Below, piece by piece: positions 22,395 to 34,230 of a stretch of 64,000 bases of DNA. The stretch covers positions 9,988,901-10,052,900 of the forward strand of contig NC_087082.1 of NCBI RefSeq assembly GCF_026151205.1, read 5' to 3'. The translations under genes were made by a program, and so were the position numbers. Origin of the DNA: Bolinopsis microptera. Taxonomy: Eukaryota; Ctenophora; Tentaculata; Lobata; Bolinopsidae. The first letter of the stretch is position 1. Each line of letters starts with the position of its first letter. Under the pieces are notes generated by a model, which searched no databases, had not been told where the DNA came from, and saw only the letters and a list, made by a program, of their open reading frames with translations.

Positions 22395-22788
22395 AACATG
22401 AATTCTGGGGACAAACAAAAGGGAGGAAGATCAAACAGAAGAACAAGAGAGGACCGAGACAAAGGAGAATGGAAGTATGTGGGGAGATATAGAGGAAGAG
22501 ACAGAGAGGGAAAGGGAAGAAAGGGAACAAGCAGAAAGGAAGAAAGATATAGAGGAAGCGACTACAGAATGGGATAGGTTGGACAAAGAACACAAGGATC
22601 GAGTAGCGGAAATGGAAAAGGAGCAAAAAAAGGAGAAGGAGGAATGGAAGGAGGAGGTGACGGAGGAGCAGAGGAGGAAGCAAGATACGCTATGCTTTAG
22701 GTGTCACGGAAGAGGGCATTGGGCGACGGAGTGCACTAGTGAAAGGAAATGCTACAATTGCGGCCCGGCAGAGTCGGGCGTACAATAG
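22395..22788 (+). pseudogene. Gag-like fragment with CCHC zinc knuckle
   Basis: The 103-codon frame from 22477 is a highly charged E/K/R helix and then has CFRCHGRGHWATEC, an exact CX2CX4HX4C knuckle as in retroelement nucleocapsids, and a second partial knuckle start (CYNCG) before the stop at 22788. Knuckles bind nucleic acid and package element RNA. The charged part is purine-rich and open in two frames, so its exact start is unclear. No protease or reverse transcriptase follows, so it is a truncated remnant. Confidence 0.55.
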
Positions 22789-22891
22789 TTCTTAGTTTTA
22801 CATCGTTGATAGATATATACATTGTATATATGTTCTAATCTTAGAATCTTGATCAATGTTGTATTTATATTCTTAATTTAATGTTTTTATT

Positions 22892-23085
22892 AATGTCAGT
22901 ATTTGACCAGTATTTGACCAGTATTTGACCAGTATTTGACCAGTATTTGACCAGTATTTGACCAGTATTAGACCAGTATTTGACCAGTATCAGACCAGTA
23001 TTTGACCAGTATTTGACCAGTATTTGACCAGTATTTGACCAGTATTTGACCAGTATTAGACCAGTATTTGACCAGTATTTTAGGG
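22892..23085 (+). repeat. 11-bp tandem repeat GTATTTGACCA
   Basis: About 17 units of GTATTTGACCA, a few reading GTATTAGACCA or GTATCAGACCA. Immediately after it TTTTAGCGTAC (23091) pairs with GTACGCTAAAA (23156), giving a short inverted pair around GGGGGAGGACACG. Confidence 0.9.
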
Positions 23086-23262
23086 CAGATTTTAGCGTAC
23101 GGTATTTATAATTGAGGGGGAGGACACGTACAGGGCAGACACTCGTTTATAATTGTACGCTAAAACATATTTAGAGAGTCACCAGTATGAAAAGATTAAG
23201 GGAGAATTAAGCGAGTATTCAAAAGTGGAAGTGAAGGAAGCAAAACATTACAAGACGGTTAA

Positions 23263-23495
23263 CCCATTAGGGACGATAGGGTCGTTTTTATGACCCACCT
23301 TTTCTAGAGGAAAAACCAAATTACTAAACGCTATAACGAATCTATAGCATATATGCTCAAAATTTATTGGGCTACATATAATGAAACCCAATAAATTTTG
23401 AGTATATGTGCTATAGATTCGTTATAGCGTTTAGTAATTTGGTATTTCATCTAGAAAAGGTGGGTCATAAAAACGACCCTATCGTCCCTAATGGG
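23263..23495. mobile_element. 233-bp piggyBac-type MITE in a TTAA site
   Basis: TTAA flanks both ends (23259-23262 and 23496-23499). Termini are CCCATTAGGGACGATAGGGT and its complement, and the inverted arms extend over ~100 bp each, to GCTATAACGAATCTATAGCA, enclosing a ~30-bp loop. A TTAA target with CCC...GGG ends is the piggyBac signature. Too short to encode a transposase, so non-autonomous. Confidence 0.85.
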
Positions 23496-23499
23496 TTAA

Positions 23500-23920
23500 G
23501 CAGCTATAACATCCGCTGAAGAAAGATAACTCTTGCTGGTTAATTTATATATCTCTATTTTTTAAAAGTCGATACAGAAATCGATTAATGGCTTGTTCAT
23601 CGTACTTAAAATACAATTTAATACAGTGCTCTACTTGTTCCAATCTGAATTACGCAGTCAAAACGGGATATTAAAGTACCTTGAATTGTTAGTCATGAAG
23701 TTCTCGTTTACCGTCATCCGTTTACCGTCACTTCCTCTTATGTTAAATTATTATTTCAGCAATTATTTCTGTTTCGGTTGTTTGTACGGGAGTTAAATTT
23801 TAAGTGATTTTGTTTTAAATTTTCATGATTCTTGAATCTCGAATTTTACTTACTCTAGATATGTTATTCATTCATGTATAGTCGAGACGATGGTGTTAGT
23901 GCCATCTCCGACAACTTTAC
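23500..23920. other. No gene recognised
   Basis: AT-rich unique sequence; the 67-codon frame at 23593 has no recognisable features. Confidence 0.35.
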
Positions 23921-24127
23921 GTTTAATTCCGTTTAATTCCGTTTAATTCCGTTTAATTCCGTGTACAAAGTATCTGTCTTCCGCCAAACATGCATCAAGT
24001 AACACGAAATGCACGATGAAATGTACGATACAAAATGTACGATACAAAATGCACGATAAAATGCACGATAAAATGCACGATAAAATGCACGATAAAATGC
24101 ACGATAAAATGCACGATAAAATGCAGA
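23921..24127 (+). repeat. Two small tandem arrays: GTTTAATTCC (10 bp) and ATAAAATGCACG (12 bp)
   Basis: GTTTAATTCC occurs four times at 23921-23960. ATAAAATGCACG occurs about eight times at 24009-24125, with early ATACAAAATGTACG variants. The MHDK-repeat ORF over the second array is a by-product. Confidence 0.9.
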
Positions 24128-24419
24128 AAATGTCACCAAAAGAAGTGGACACGTTTAACAACAAAGAGAGAGGGGGAGAGAGGGGGGGGGAGATGGTAGA
24201 AATTGTGTTGACTAGGGGTCAACAAGTTACGGATTTGTTTTCAATTTTCCAGCCATGTGATCGGGGAGGATTTCATAACATTAAGTTTAACACTGCTATG
24301 TTGATTATTTGGCCGTTTTTATTCACAACACCGCACTATACTGCAGCTGTAAAACTAAAGGTGGTTGCTATCATTATATTACCCGCCCAAATTTGTTAAA
24401 ACTTAAAAGTCTTGTGGAA

Positions 24420-24868
24420 GGGCCCTGAGGAAATAAAAGTAGTGTCATTCCGCATTGAATGTATTTGTAATTAAACACGGGTTTTAACGTAAATAATAGA
24501 AATAATTACAGTTCTCTAAAAAATACTCAATATTATTATAATATAGAGACTGGAAAGTGGAACTCCTTACCTAGATTAACAGTGCACAAAGCTAAATAAA
24601 AGGAAAGTTACAAAACACTAAAAAAAATTCAACCACTCAACATTTAAAAAATTCGACTAAAAAATAATGTTCTTAGCCGGATATTACAAAATTAAGAAAT
24701 ACGCCCAGAAAATTATTGTCATGATATGTGGAAGTATATTGGCATAAAGGTCATTTAATCTGAAATCTGCTTCTTAATTTCGATTGGGCTGGGAAGCAAA
24801 GCATCGTGATCAAATTTATAGATCCTGTATGTATTTCCGTCAGTGTCTCTTTATATAGGTTTATGAGC
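24420..24868. other. 3' flank of the minus-strand receptor gene
   Basis: AT-rich with no ORF. It would hold the 3' UTR of the receptor whose stop codon is at 24869-24871 on the minus strand. I see no convincing AATAAA close to the stop. Confidence 0.4.
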
Positions 24869-27800
24869 TCAAATTTGAATGGTTTCCATTCCAATCTTTT
24901 CTTCTGCTTTAGTGTCTTCTTCGGCCAATCCTGTGTCTTTTGTCGAATCTTTTCCTTTTGGACTACCCATAATAAACTGCCACTTCCTCTGCAGGTACCC
25001 CTGCACTGTGCTGTCGTGAATGAGCGGGTTTATAACGGAGTTGAGCGGCAACACTATCATAGCAAACGTTATATACCAGCCACCAGCATCAATCAGAAGT
25101 AGGTTGTGCAGTGTGCATACCACAATTAAGGGAATCCAGCACAGGAAATCTGTTGAGATGAGCACGGCGATCCTCTTCTGTAGCGTCCTGCTCTGCTTTT
25201 CTTGATCAAATTCATGATCTTGATCTCTTTCAACAGAAGATGGCTTGTCTTTTATGATCATCAAGATGTAGAGAACAGCGATTGTAACGAAGCAGAGAAA
25301 GTTGACGAGAAGCATCAACCATATCATTTCGTTTCCTTGTCCATGTGTGACGTCTCCTTCTAGAGAATCCCGGCTCCTTTTAGAGTCAACACTAGGAACA
25401 AGGTATTTGTGCAGGCACAGGCCATTATTTCCGTAGAAATTCACATTCTTCCTAGATAAATCTCCATAAGTTCGACTGAACATACCATCAACCAAGCTAC
25501 CAATTTCATCCCATGTAAGGTCGAGGGTAATGTTTGCTGAGTCATAATAAGCCTGGAGCATTTTGATGTGTTTCCCCTTGTTAGGGAAGCCAATAAAAAC
25601 TTTGTAAGCAGGGTCGTAGTAGATGCCTTGGACAAAGTAATCTTTCAGAGAAGGTACTAAAGGCATCAAAGCCACTATGAATGATCCGGCAATGATGGCG
25701 ATCATCGTTGGAAGCATCTTCAGAATTGTTTGTTTGTTTATTCTCTTTGCTATGCTCATAGAAGGGCTGAACAGGGCAACAAATCTCACAATGGTCAAAG
25801 CTGTCATGGAAAAGAGGGATAGCTGCAACCCTACCGTGCTTATAACACCCAAAGTGGAGCAAGTGGAACTTGTCAACCACTCAGCCTGGTGTCTACAGTA
25901 ACTACTTCCAAAGACTATGCTGTCATAGACAGACAGCCATATCAAATATACTCCCACAAGGAAGTCTCCTATGCTTATCAAACTAAGGAGAACCTTGCTG
26001 TGAAGTATAAGAAGACTTGTTGAGTGGGAGTCTCTGAGGGAAAGTGCGGCTTTTACCAAAGCGAAAGTATTGAAGAGAATTGCGAAGATACCCATGAGCC
26101 AGCAAACACATTTCAGGACCCAGCTTCCTAGTATTTCTCTAGTACCACAGTGTTCATTACACTCGTCAGAGAGGTCGTAACAATCATGTATACCGTCACA
26201 TGTTTGTGATACAGATACCAACTGTTTCTGTAACGACCCCACTGTATTTTCACAGGTCATATGGTTCGTGCAATTTATTTCGTCAGAAAAGTCTCCACAA
26301 TCATCAACAAGATCACAAACCTGTCTAAACTCGATACATTTGGTATTAGCGCACTGGAAATAATCCTGTCCGTACTGTCCTTCCTCTAGATCTTTAGTCA
26401 CAAAAGTCAAGTAAGAGTTGTTGGCCAGGGTGTACATTCTCCCGGGGTACTGGTCTGGACACGAATCGTGAATCAGACGATTGTTTTCAAGTGGGCAAGA
26501 CGACTCGAGACAGAGGTTCATACAACTCAAAATTACATAAGCTTCTCCGAAGACATTTCTGCAATCAACTTTTGCTGGAGGTACTCGAACTGTCATTCTT
26601 GCAGCTCCAAACACAGCACCAGAGGGTTTGACGAACTCCCTAACAACACATGACTCACTCTGTGAGAGATCAATAGACTGGCATAAATCTCTCACTGCAC
26701 CCTGATGCAATACAGTTGTGTTAACGAGTGGCAGTGCTATAGCAATCTGGCAAACTGAGGTTTCAACTCTACAAGACTCAATACCATCGCAAAGGTGGTC
26801 AAGTTGAACGAATGGGGTTGCTTCTCCAGGACAGAGAAACACATTTTCGCAAAGCTCTTCATTTCCAGTCTTTACTCGTAGTGTTCCGTCAGTTCTGTTG
26901 CCACAAAATGTCCATTTCTCTGGATCTTCATCCAACCCATCAATACAATCCACCTCGAAATCGAGTATCCAGGCAACAGGGTAGGGCAATGCACGTGCTA
27001 TACCAAAGGAGCGTTTGCAGTGGTGATCTGCAGTCATCGTGTTGCACATGTCATTATACTCATCACTGCCATCAGGACAGTCAGCAACCCCATCACACAT
27101 CCTGTGTTTGTGCACCTTGCAAGGTACTGAATCTGACGGTGAGACGCACACATTTTCTAAGCCATTGTCACATACACGAACCGGTAGATTTCCATCAGGG
27201 TCGTTGTCTCGGCATACCACATACTTGGAAACACTAGACGGCAACCCGTTGACATGGCAATAACCTCCTACTCTCTCAATATCCGTGCAGTTTGTCTGAT
27301 CCATATAGTCGAGACAATACGGATGGTTACCTTTTCCGTCAAGCACAGTGCATCTCGTGTAGTTTAATATAGGGACTATGGTGTAATCATCCATCTGGGA
27401 TACACGTCCGTAGTGGTAGCAAGAAGACAGAGTGGTGTCTGTTACATTACAGTCTTGTTCGTCCTCCAAGAAATCACAGATGGGGAATCCATCACACACT
27501 GCACGAGCAGGCACATACATTTGTCTCTCGGACACAGCACAGAAGATCCCATATCTGTAACCATTACAGTCACCCTCATCTTTACAGTACCATTGGTCAC
27601 AGTGATCATCACAGTGTTTTGAGGAGGTTGTTTCAATGGCGGCGGTGGTGGGGTCAGCGTCTGTTGATGAGATGGGACATTCTCTAGAACCGCAATCTTT
27701 ATCACACTTTACAAAACTGCTAGTTGTCTCATTGCCTGATATGTCGTTCTGACAAAAGTAACCTCCGCACATCACGTCTGTGTTAGTTGTCCCCGTGTTA

Positions 27801-29782
27801 AAACCACATGCCTGATATGAGTAGGGGTCGTTTTCACAAACAAGGGACACATTTCGGAGAGTATAACTGGCGGAGCCGCTATCGTACTCAAGGTAGCTGT
27901 TATAGCTCACATTAGAATGCGCACACTTGAAGTAGTACCAGTTTTCTGCTTCATTTCCAGTGCACACGTTTTTAAGGAACCCTCCAATGGCTGTCACAGT
28001 ACACGAATCCCCTGATTGTTGTATATCTCTGACGACTCTGTAGTCGATGCAGTAGGGACAGCAACACTGGTCATCTCTCCTCCCGCACCAACCCCAAGCA
28101 TCACAGCAGGGGGTCTGACTGTCTGGATCACACTCTGCTTCTCGCCCATCTGGTTGGAGGTGTCCCTCTCCACACCTGCCATCCTTTCTCCATCTCTTCA
28201 ACTCTCCTGAAATACATTATGTTTATTCAACGGAACTGAAGTCAGCAAATGCTTCGTTTTTAAATGTGGCGTAATAAACGCGGAAGTTTAAATTAGAATG
28301 TCTTCTAATTGTAGCATAAGAACAGTTTATAATTGCGGACAAAACTCTTCTGAGCACTTTTGCGGGAATAATTTCACAACGCTTTAGAGTTCCTTCATAA
28401 CATTTCGAAAACTAAAACACGATAAGAGAAGGGGGTGTCCTAGTTCAGAAGAACCATTGTATGGTGAGGCGACCATGAATATTTACTGCTGAAACCTACC
28501 TGATGGTGTTGTGACTTGAAGGTTATGATCCTCAGTTACTGGATCAGTAGCAGAGATCGTTAAAGGAATACTTTTGTGCTCATCTGAAGAAATTAGTTAT
28601 AAATAAGATTTCACCTAATTTTGACATGACAAGTTGTCATAACAAGTTGTCATGACAAGTTACCATGACAAGTTACCATGACAAGTTTTTATGACAAGTT
28701 GACATGACAAGTTGACATGACATATGACGTTGTTCAGCCTCTAAACTCTATAGCTCTATAGCAAAAAGGGTCCCTCAAAGTACTAAGTGAAAACTCCCTG
28801 GAGATTGTGGCTTAATAAAACATCAAAGTGCTATGTAATCAACCATTAAGAGTCCCGAAAGTTTATTTTTAAGCAGCATTACTCACTAGGAAAGTCTTTC
28901 CCTGAATCCTCGTTTTTCACTGTTGGTACATCTACAGCAGGAAATGTGATCCTTAGATTGTCTTTTATCGGCGTTAGCCCAGTTGTAGCTGCAGAAAATT
29001 TATTCCATGTTGGACCTTCGGATTCTGAGGAAAGATATAATTTTTTAATAATATATAATGGACGACGTGGCTCTATCTACACCAAGGATAAAATTTCAGG
29101 TGATTGTGTTTAAACGAATTTAAAAATGTTTTGCTCTAGAAATACCAAAGCTTGTTTTGCGTCTTAAGAAAAATTACTCACCAGGATATGTAATCCATGA
29201 AGGTTCATTTCCTGCAGAGAATTTATTCCATGTTGGACGTTCTGATCCTGAGAAAAGGTTCCATTAATTAATAATACATGTCGTAGTTCTATCTCGATAG
29301 AAAATGGTTCACCACAACCAAGCCAAAAGCCTTCGCTTATTGTGGCTGAATGACAAATAAAAGGACGATATATCGATGTTTTATTTAAGATCTTGAGTTT
29401 ATTATGTTTTTAAAGAAACATTGCTTACTAGGGTAAGTCATTCCAAAATCATCTTTTTTCGCCGTTGGTGCAAGTGTACCAGCAAAAAACTTATCCCAAG
29501 TTGGAGCTTCAGATGCTGAAAAAAAAGGAAAAATGTTTCTATCATGACGTCTACAATATGGAATGTTATATATTGATATACTGATGGGATACTGCAAAGG
29601 AAATGTTGAGTAGAGTGACCATATAGAAATTTCATATTATGTAACCAAGTATAAGCTAATTGAGTTTGTTTACTGACTTTACCCGTTACCGTTGATATCA
29701 GTAAAATATGTATTCGAATTTAAGTAAAGTGACTCACCTTTTTTTGTTGTTGATGTTGTAAAACTAAAACTGACTGTAACTC
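24869..29782 (-). CDS. Cys-rich/LDLa ectodomain class A GPCR, multi-exon, 5' end not found
   Basis: A membrane receptor likely coupling an extracellular ligand to G proteins. The main exon (28206-24869) encodes ~1110 residues. Residues 10-55 have a hevein-like Cys pattern (PCCDAWGWCG). Residues 60-690 are Cys-rich with LDLa modules, clearest at 361-386 (CDGVADCPDGSDE), 613-644 and 660-681. Seven membrane spans lie at about 697-718, 731-755, 780-803, 829-850, 958-983, 1008-1030 and 1041-1062, with a ~105-residue second extracellular loop. TDFLCWIPLIVV and LPLNSVINPLI resemble leucine-rich-repeat/relaxin-type receptors and snail GRL101, but no leucine-rich repeats are present. DRY is replaced by VRF, and the Tyr of NPxxY by His. 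Upstream exons, all phase 1 to 1 with AG/GT borders, are 28583-28500, 29024-28887, 29247-29182, 29515-29429 and 29782-29738. The signal-peptide exon was not located. Splicing is inferred from sequence only. Confidence 0.85.
28614..28730 (+). repeat. Tandem repeat ATGACAAGTTGTC inside an intron
   Basis: About eight units of an ATGACAAGTT(G/A)(T/C)C repeat of 10-13 bp, in the intron between the 28500-28583 and 28887-29024 exons of the receptor gene. Confidence 0.75.
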
Positions 29783-29836
29783 CTGACAATAAATAAGTTT
29801 CGTAAAAATCAGAAAAAAATGTATTATTGATACATG

Positions 29837-30163
29837 GGTTCTTTTGCGATAGTGTAAACGCGACAGCTAGCGCTATCTAGCGCTAATTAGCGCTGGATAG
29901 CGTTGGCCAGCGCTAGCTGATGAGTAATATCGCAAATATATTGCGCTGGCTAGCGCTGGTTATATAAACTAGCTAACTGTTACGTTACGATTTTTAGCGA
30001 TACGGATAGGTAGCGCTAACTAGCGCTAGTTATCGAATGGTTTGAGGCGATAGTTTGAGGCGATAGCTATCGCAAACTATCAGGTTCGACAATGTCGCAT
30101 AGCTGACGGCAACATAGCGCTGGTTGGCGCTATCTATCACGTTTACACTATCGCAAAAGAACC
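29837..30163. mobile_element. 327-bp MITE with TAGCGCTA core and 8-bp target duplication
   Basis: Termini are GGTTCTTTTGCGATAGTGTA at 29837 and its complement ending at 30163 (24-bp perfect inverted repeats). GATACATG flanks both ends (29829-29836 and 30164-30171). The interior is made of TAGCGCTA, TAGCGCTGG and GCGATAG units like the subterminal arrays of the 7.3-kb element at 9757-17060, but the terminal sequences differ. Non-coding; lies just upstream of the most 5' exon found for the receptor gene. Confidence 0.85.
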
Positions 30164-30171
30164 GATACATG

Positions 30172-32140
30172 AACATCTTAATAAAATTTAATTTTAACAA
30201 GACTGAATTAAATCCCAAACTACTATTCTAAGAAGAGTACAAAAGATAAATTGCTCAACCTATAATCAGAAATAAAATCTGCAGCACCAATGTAATCCGT
30301 CGTCTCGTTAAGCCCATGGCCTGAGATGCTTCTATGAATTAATTTCTTTAACACTTCGCATACCCTTTTTAATTAACAAGTGAGCAAGTGAAGAAGTGCA
30401 GTGCTAATCATATGATAAGCGTTGAAATGTACGGTCAAAACAACTCTATATAAACCCTATAAAAACATATAAAACGAGCAGCAAGGCGAATTACTCCGGC
30501 AGGAACAGATAAAGAAAAAAAATCGTAAAATGAAAATCACGTAGAAATTGTTTGCAAAAAATAACAGGGCCAGCAAAAGTTCTAACTAGCAATAAATCTA
30601 CAAGGAATCAAATGGAAACTGTAAAACAGTAAACGGGTGTTTATATTTAACTTTTAATATTAGATGTGCGACATTGCTGCTTAGTAGAAGCTGTAAGACC
30701 AAGAAATAATGAAGACTGAAGAAATAATGAAGACTGAAGCCTTGTAGGTAAAGATAACGGTGACTTAGTTACCGATTACTGTTGCTATTACTATGGCTGT
30801 CAAGTGTCACTATCAAAGTATCAAGTATAAATCCAGCTTACGGCTGAGAATTGCCGCCAGCCGTAGTCCTGAAGTCTGATTCTTTCTGTCATCGTGATTA
30901 AAGATCAGGAAAAGGAAAATGTCATTTAAAATGATATGGCATTACTTGGCAGATTTCTGCATCATATATATTTTTATTTCGGCAAAAACTCCGACTGTTT
31001 CATGAGAGATTTATTTAAACTTAAAGATTTAAAAGCTTCACTTTGCGGAGCTTCTGAAATTTTATTTTTAACACACGTATTGACACTGTCGAAATTTCAT
31101 ATTAGAGTATCAGTCAGATCATGCCCATATTAATATTTCGACTGCAATTATTTTTACCGGTAGTAGGTGCGGTCGCTGAAGTACTGGATTTCAAATTATT
31201 AACGATTTCAGCACCATGGCCTGCGGTGAATCCGTACATGCTACCTACCTACTTATGTCATATATGTCGAGCTTCGATTTCGCTAAGATTTAACAGGGCC
31301 ATCACATTGTGTGACCACCCCACCGAGAGGAGATCTCTCTGTCAATCCTACAGCAAAGCAGCGAGTTTGAGTTCTGAGGAGTGTAGCCCCTGATGGGCGA
31401 TGTATCCGGAAAGGATGATTTTGGAGAATTTTTCCTTTATAGCTGCAGTTGCACTGACAGCTTTGCCCACAATATAGCCTAGAATGATTTCAAGTCTATA
31501 CTAAGAAAATGTATTACCGGTAGTACCGGTACATTTTGGCGATTTTCCATTTTCAAAGCCTTCCCTGGATTTTGATTTCCAGTACCTCAATTAAATCTCA
31601 AGCAATTCGTAGTTAACTGACTAATTGGTTACTGGATACTTGGATATTAAGTCAGTCAAAACTGTTCAATTTCCGTCGTGGAAATTTTATCTCCAATAGC
31701 CACAAGACTTTTCAAAACAACGCTCTGAAATTCTTGCCGCAGACAGTGATCGTTATTGTTTCGCGAATTAAATTGAGATCCGTTTGATAATAAATGATGA
31801 TAGTTTTTGTCTATAATTAGTCACATAAGTCATAAAGCGATAAACATTTTTTGATTTCAAACTCAAATTTTATACACTATATAACAACAGCAATTAAATT
31901 TAAAACTTTAAAAGTATAACATATTATATCGGTGGAATACTAATTGATGAAATATTTAAATAAACGAAATTAACGCTATGCAATATTCTACACACTGTGT
32001 AATCTATTTAGTAAGTTACCTTACTTATATCTTTATATTCGACACACATTATCTAAGTGTTTTGTCCCTGATAACCTTAAAGCATATAATGGAGATTCAA
32101 TGTTCTTATCAAGACCTATTCCTGTGTTCACAATGCTGAC
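30172..32140. other. Intergenic region between the two minus-strand GPCR genes
   Basis: AT-rich, no convincing exon. It may contain the first exon and promoter of the 24.9-29.8 kb receptor and the 3' UTR of the 32.1-34.1 kb receptor. A duplicated GAAGACTGAAGAAATAAT occurs near 30700. Confidence 0.4.
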
Positions 32141-34074
32141 CTACAAAGCACTCTCATCTTTTGAGCCTCTCCAAGTAACAGACTCACTGCGAGAGTTTAA
32201 ACTGCTGTCATTAACTGACAAACTCCCGTTACCCTCTGCAAAGTTATTCTCAATAACAAGGGACGCTCCATTTCCAACTACCTCCTCCTCCCTATCCCCC
32301 TCCTCTACCACCACATGCATGTTCTTAATCTCCGACTTTCTGAGCGGGGTGGGGGTAAGAGACATCAGTGACACTGCTGTGCTGGACCTCTGGATGATGG
32401 CCCGACTACCCGACCTAGAGTACAATCCCTGGTTGTTATCAACCATGCTCTGTTCCGTTATCCTTCGTCTTGTTGAAGCAGCTGCACTGTTGTTCGTAGC
32501 ATACGCCCCTGTTTTACGTACTATAAGTCGCTTGAGATGGGCCCTGAACATGGGGTTGTTATACACATAGATTATAGGGTTAACGGCCGTGTTGAGTAAC
32601 CATAAACAGGTGGACGCTAGTTGGACTCTCTTGGGAATCGCGTCTGGTAGTCGGATTCTGACCACGATTATAATGATGGTCAGGGAGATGGAGACAAGGT
32701 AAATCCCAACTATCATTGAAACTGTTTGTAGAGCTTTGTTAGGTCCCTTCATCTGAGTACCCCCTCCTCCCTTTATTTGGTGGCGACTGCTCATTGTCCG
32801 GGAGGGTTCAGCTTTAGTCATGGCAAAGAACATCATCCAGACGTAGAGGAGTACAGTGAGAAGAACAGGACCGAACGCGTAGAAAATGAGGGATATCTGC
32901 AGGATGACTTTCCAGGGTCCGGAACTGGCTACTTCGATATTATCGCAGTGGAATTCTTCAGAGATGTATCCGTATATCTGAGTGTATAAGTTAGAAAGCA
33001 GTTTTAAAATTATATTATAAAGCTACTTATCATATGAATTGCCGATGCTAAGACATTTTCAAACTACCCAGTTCTCAGAAAATCAGACTTGCTGTAAAAA
33101 CAGCACTCACTTGAGTTGTAGCGACGGTTCTAATAATAGAAGGGATCAACCCCAGGAAATAAGTGGACCCCACTATGATATACACTTTCTTTGTAGTTAT
33201 CATTCTCTGCTGCTTGAAGGGGAACCGTATAACCAGAGTTCGATGGGCACTGATTAGGAAAATGAAGAGGATTTCCAGTACTCCCAGGTAGGTTTCAAAG
33301 AACTGAAAATTAAGTTGTGAGGAGGTGTAGGAAGATTGTACTTGTCTAATAGAAAATCAGTCGTCACTTATAGTATCAATCGTAAAACCGTTCTTGCTCA
33401 CCGCTATCACTAGTTAGAATATACTCACAGCATCAAGAAAGCAGTAAGCTGATCCAAACACCCATGTTCTGGACATTGAACATACCAGCATTGCTGAAAT
33501 GTGTTGTTGGAAACTATTATATACCAAAATTAGTTAATGTAATTCCATAACTTATAGCATAACTGCATAATTTCTTCAGAAATGATTTTCTAAATTTATA
33601 GAGTCGGCGGGGTCCAATGGGTCAACTATAACGGGTTATAATTAAGATAACCGAGCAGAACTAACGTAAAGTAACGAAGACGTTGAACATGAGGTCAACA
33701 AAGGCGACGTTTATCAGCAGGACACTTCCTTTACTATCTTTAGTAACATTCTGAAGATTATCATTATCATCAACTTATACATTTCATCATTTATCAGGGT
33801 ACCACACAAAGTGCAACTACTTTCCTATCAGATACTATGATATCACTACATAAAAATATAAGGATTCTAATTTAAATTATTTAATTACTAATTGAAACAG
33901 TCAATAATCTCCAACCTTGAGGTCTTTAGAGAGAATGAGCACGAAAGCGTTGCCGATGGTAGAGACAAGGAACATGACCAGGAGCCACACAAACACCACC
34001 CCTCTCTCCCACCACGTCAGGTCGGGGAAGTACTCCTCAAAAGAAGTCGTGTTTACTAGCGAGCCGTTTATCAT
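32141..34074 (-). CDS. Class A (rhodopsin-like) GPCR, 445 residues, five exons
   Basis: Exons on the minus strand are 34074-33916, 33750-33666, 33493-33429, 33302-33111 and 32977-32141. They total 1338 nt, with GT donors and AG acceptors and one continuous frame. The ATG at 34074 is followed by two N-glycosylation sites (NGS, NTT). TM1 carries the GN pair (STIGNAFVL). TM2 has NVAFVDLMFNVFVTLP, then W-x-F-G and the conserved Cys before TM3. TM3 ends SAHRTLVIRFPF, so the usual Asp/Glu of DRY is His. TM5 is at the start of the last exon, TM6 lacks the CWxP motif, and TM7 keeps NPIIY. A Ser/Arg-rich cytoplasmic tail of ~110 residues follows. This is an orphan peptide/amine-like receptor; the ligand cannot be told. 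The first GPCR lies 2.4 kb away on the same strand but is not closely similar. Confidence 0.88.
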
Positions 34075-34107
34075 CGCGCTTATCTGAGTATTGAAATTAG
34101 AAGTGAG

Positions 34108-34230
34108 TAACCAGGTAACCAGGTAACCACGTAACCAGGTAACCAGGTAACCATGTAACCAGGTAACCAGGTAACCAGGTAACCATGTAACCAGGTAATC
34201 AGGTAACCAGGTAACCAGGTAACCAGGTAT
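34108..34230 (+). repeat. 8-bp tandem repeat AGGTAACC between direct repeats
   Basis: About 15 units of AGGTAACC (variants ACGTAACC, ATGTAACC, AGGTAATC). CGCTTATCTGAGTATTGAAA occurs just before (34077) and just after (34232), so the array lies between ~27-bp direct repeats. It is immediately 5' of the GPCR start codon. Confidence 0.9.

Noticed and set aside
32100-32570. 156-codon plus-strand ORF
   Set aside because: Antisense to the last exon of the minus-strand GPCR, whose translation has clear TM5-TM7 motifs.
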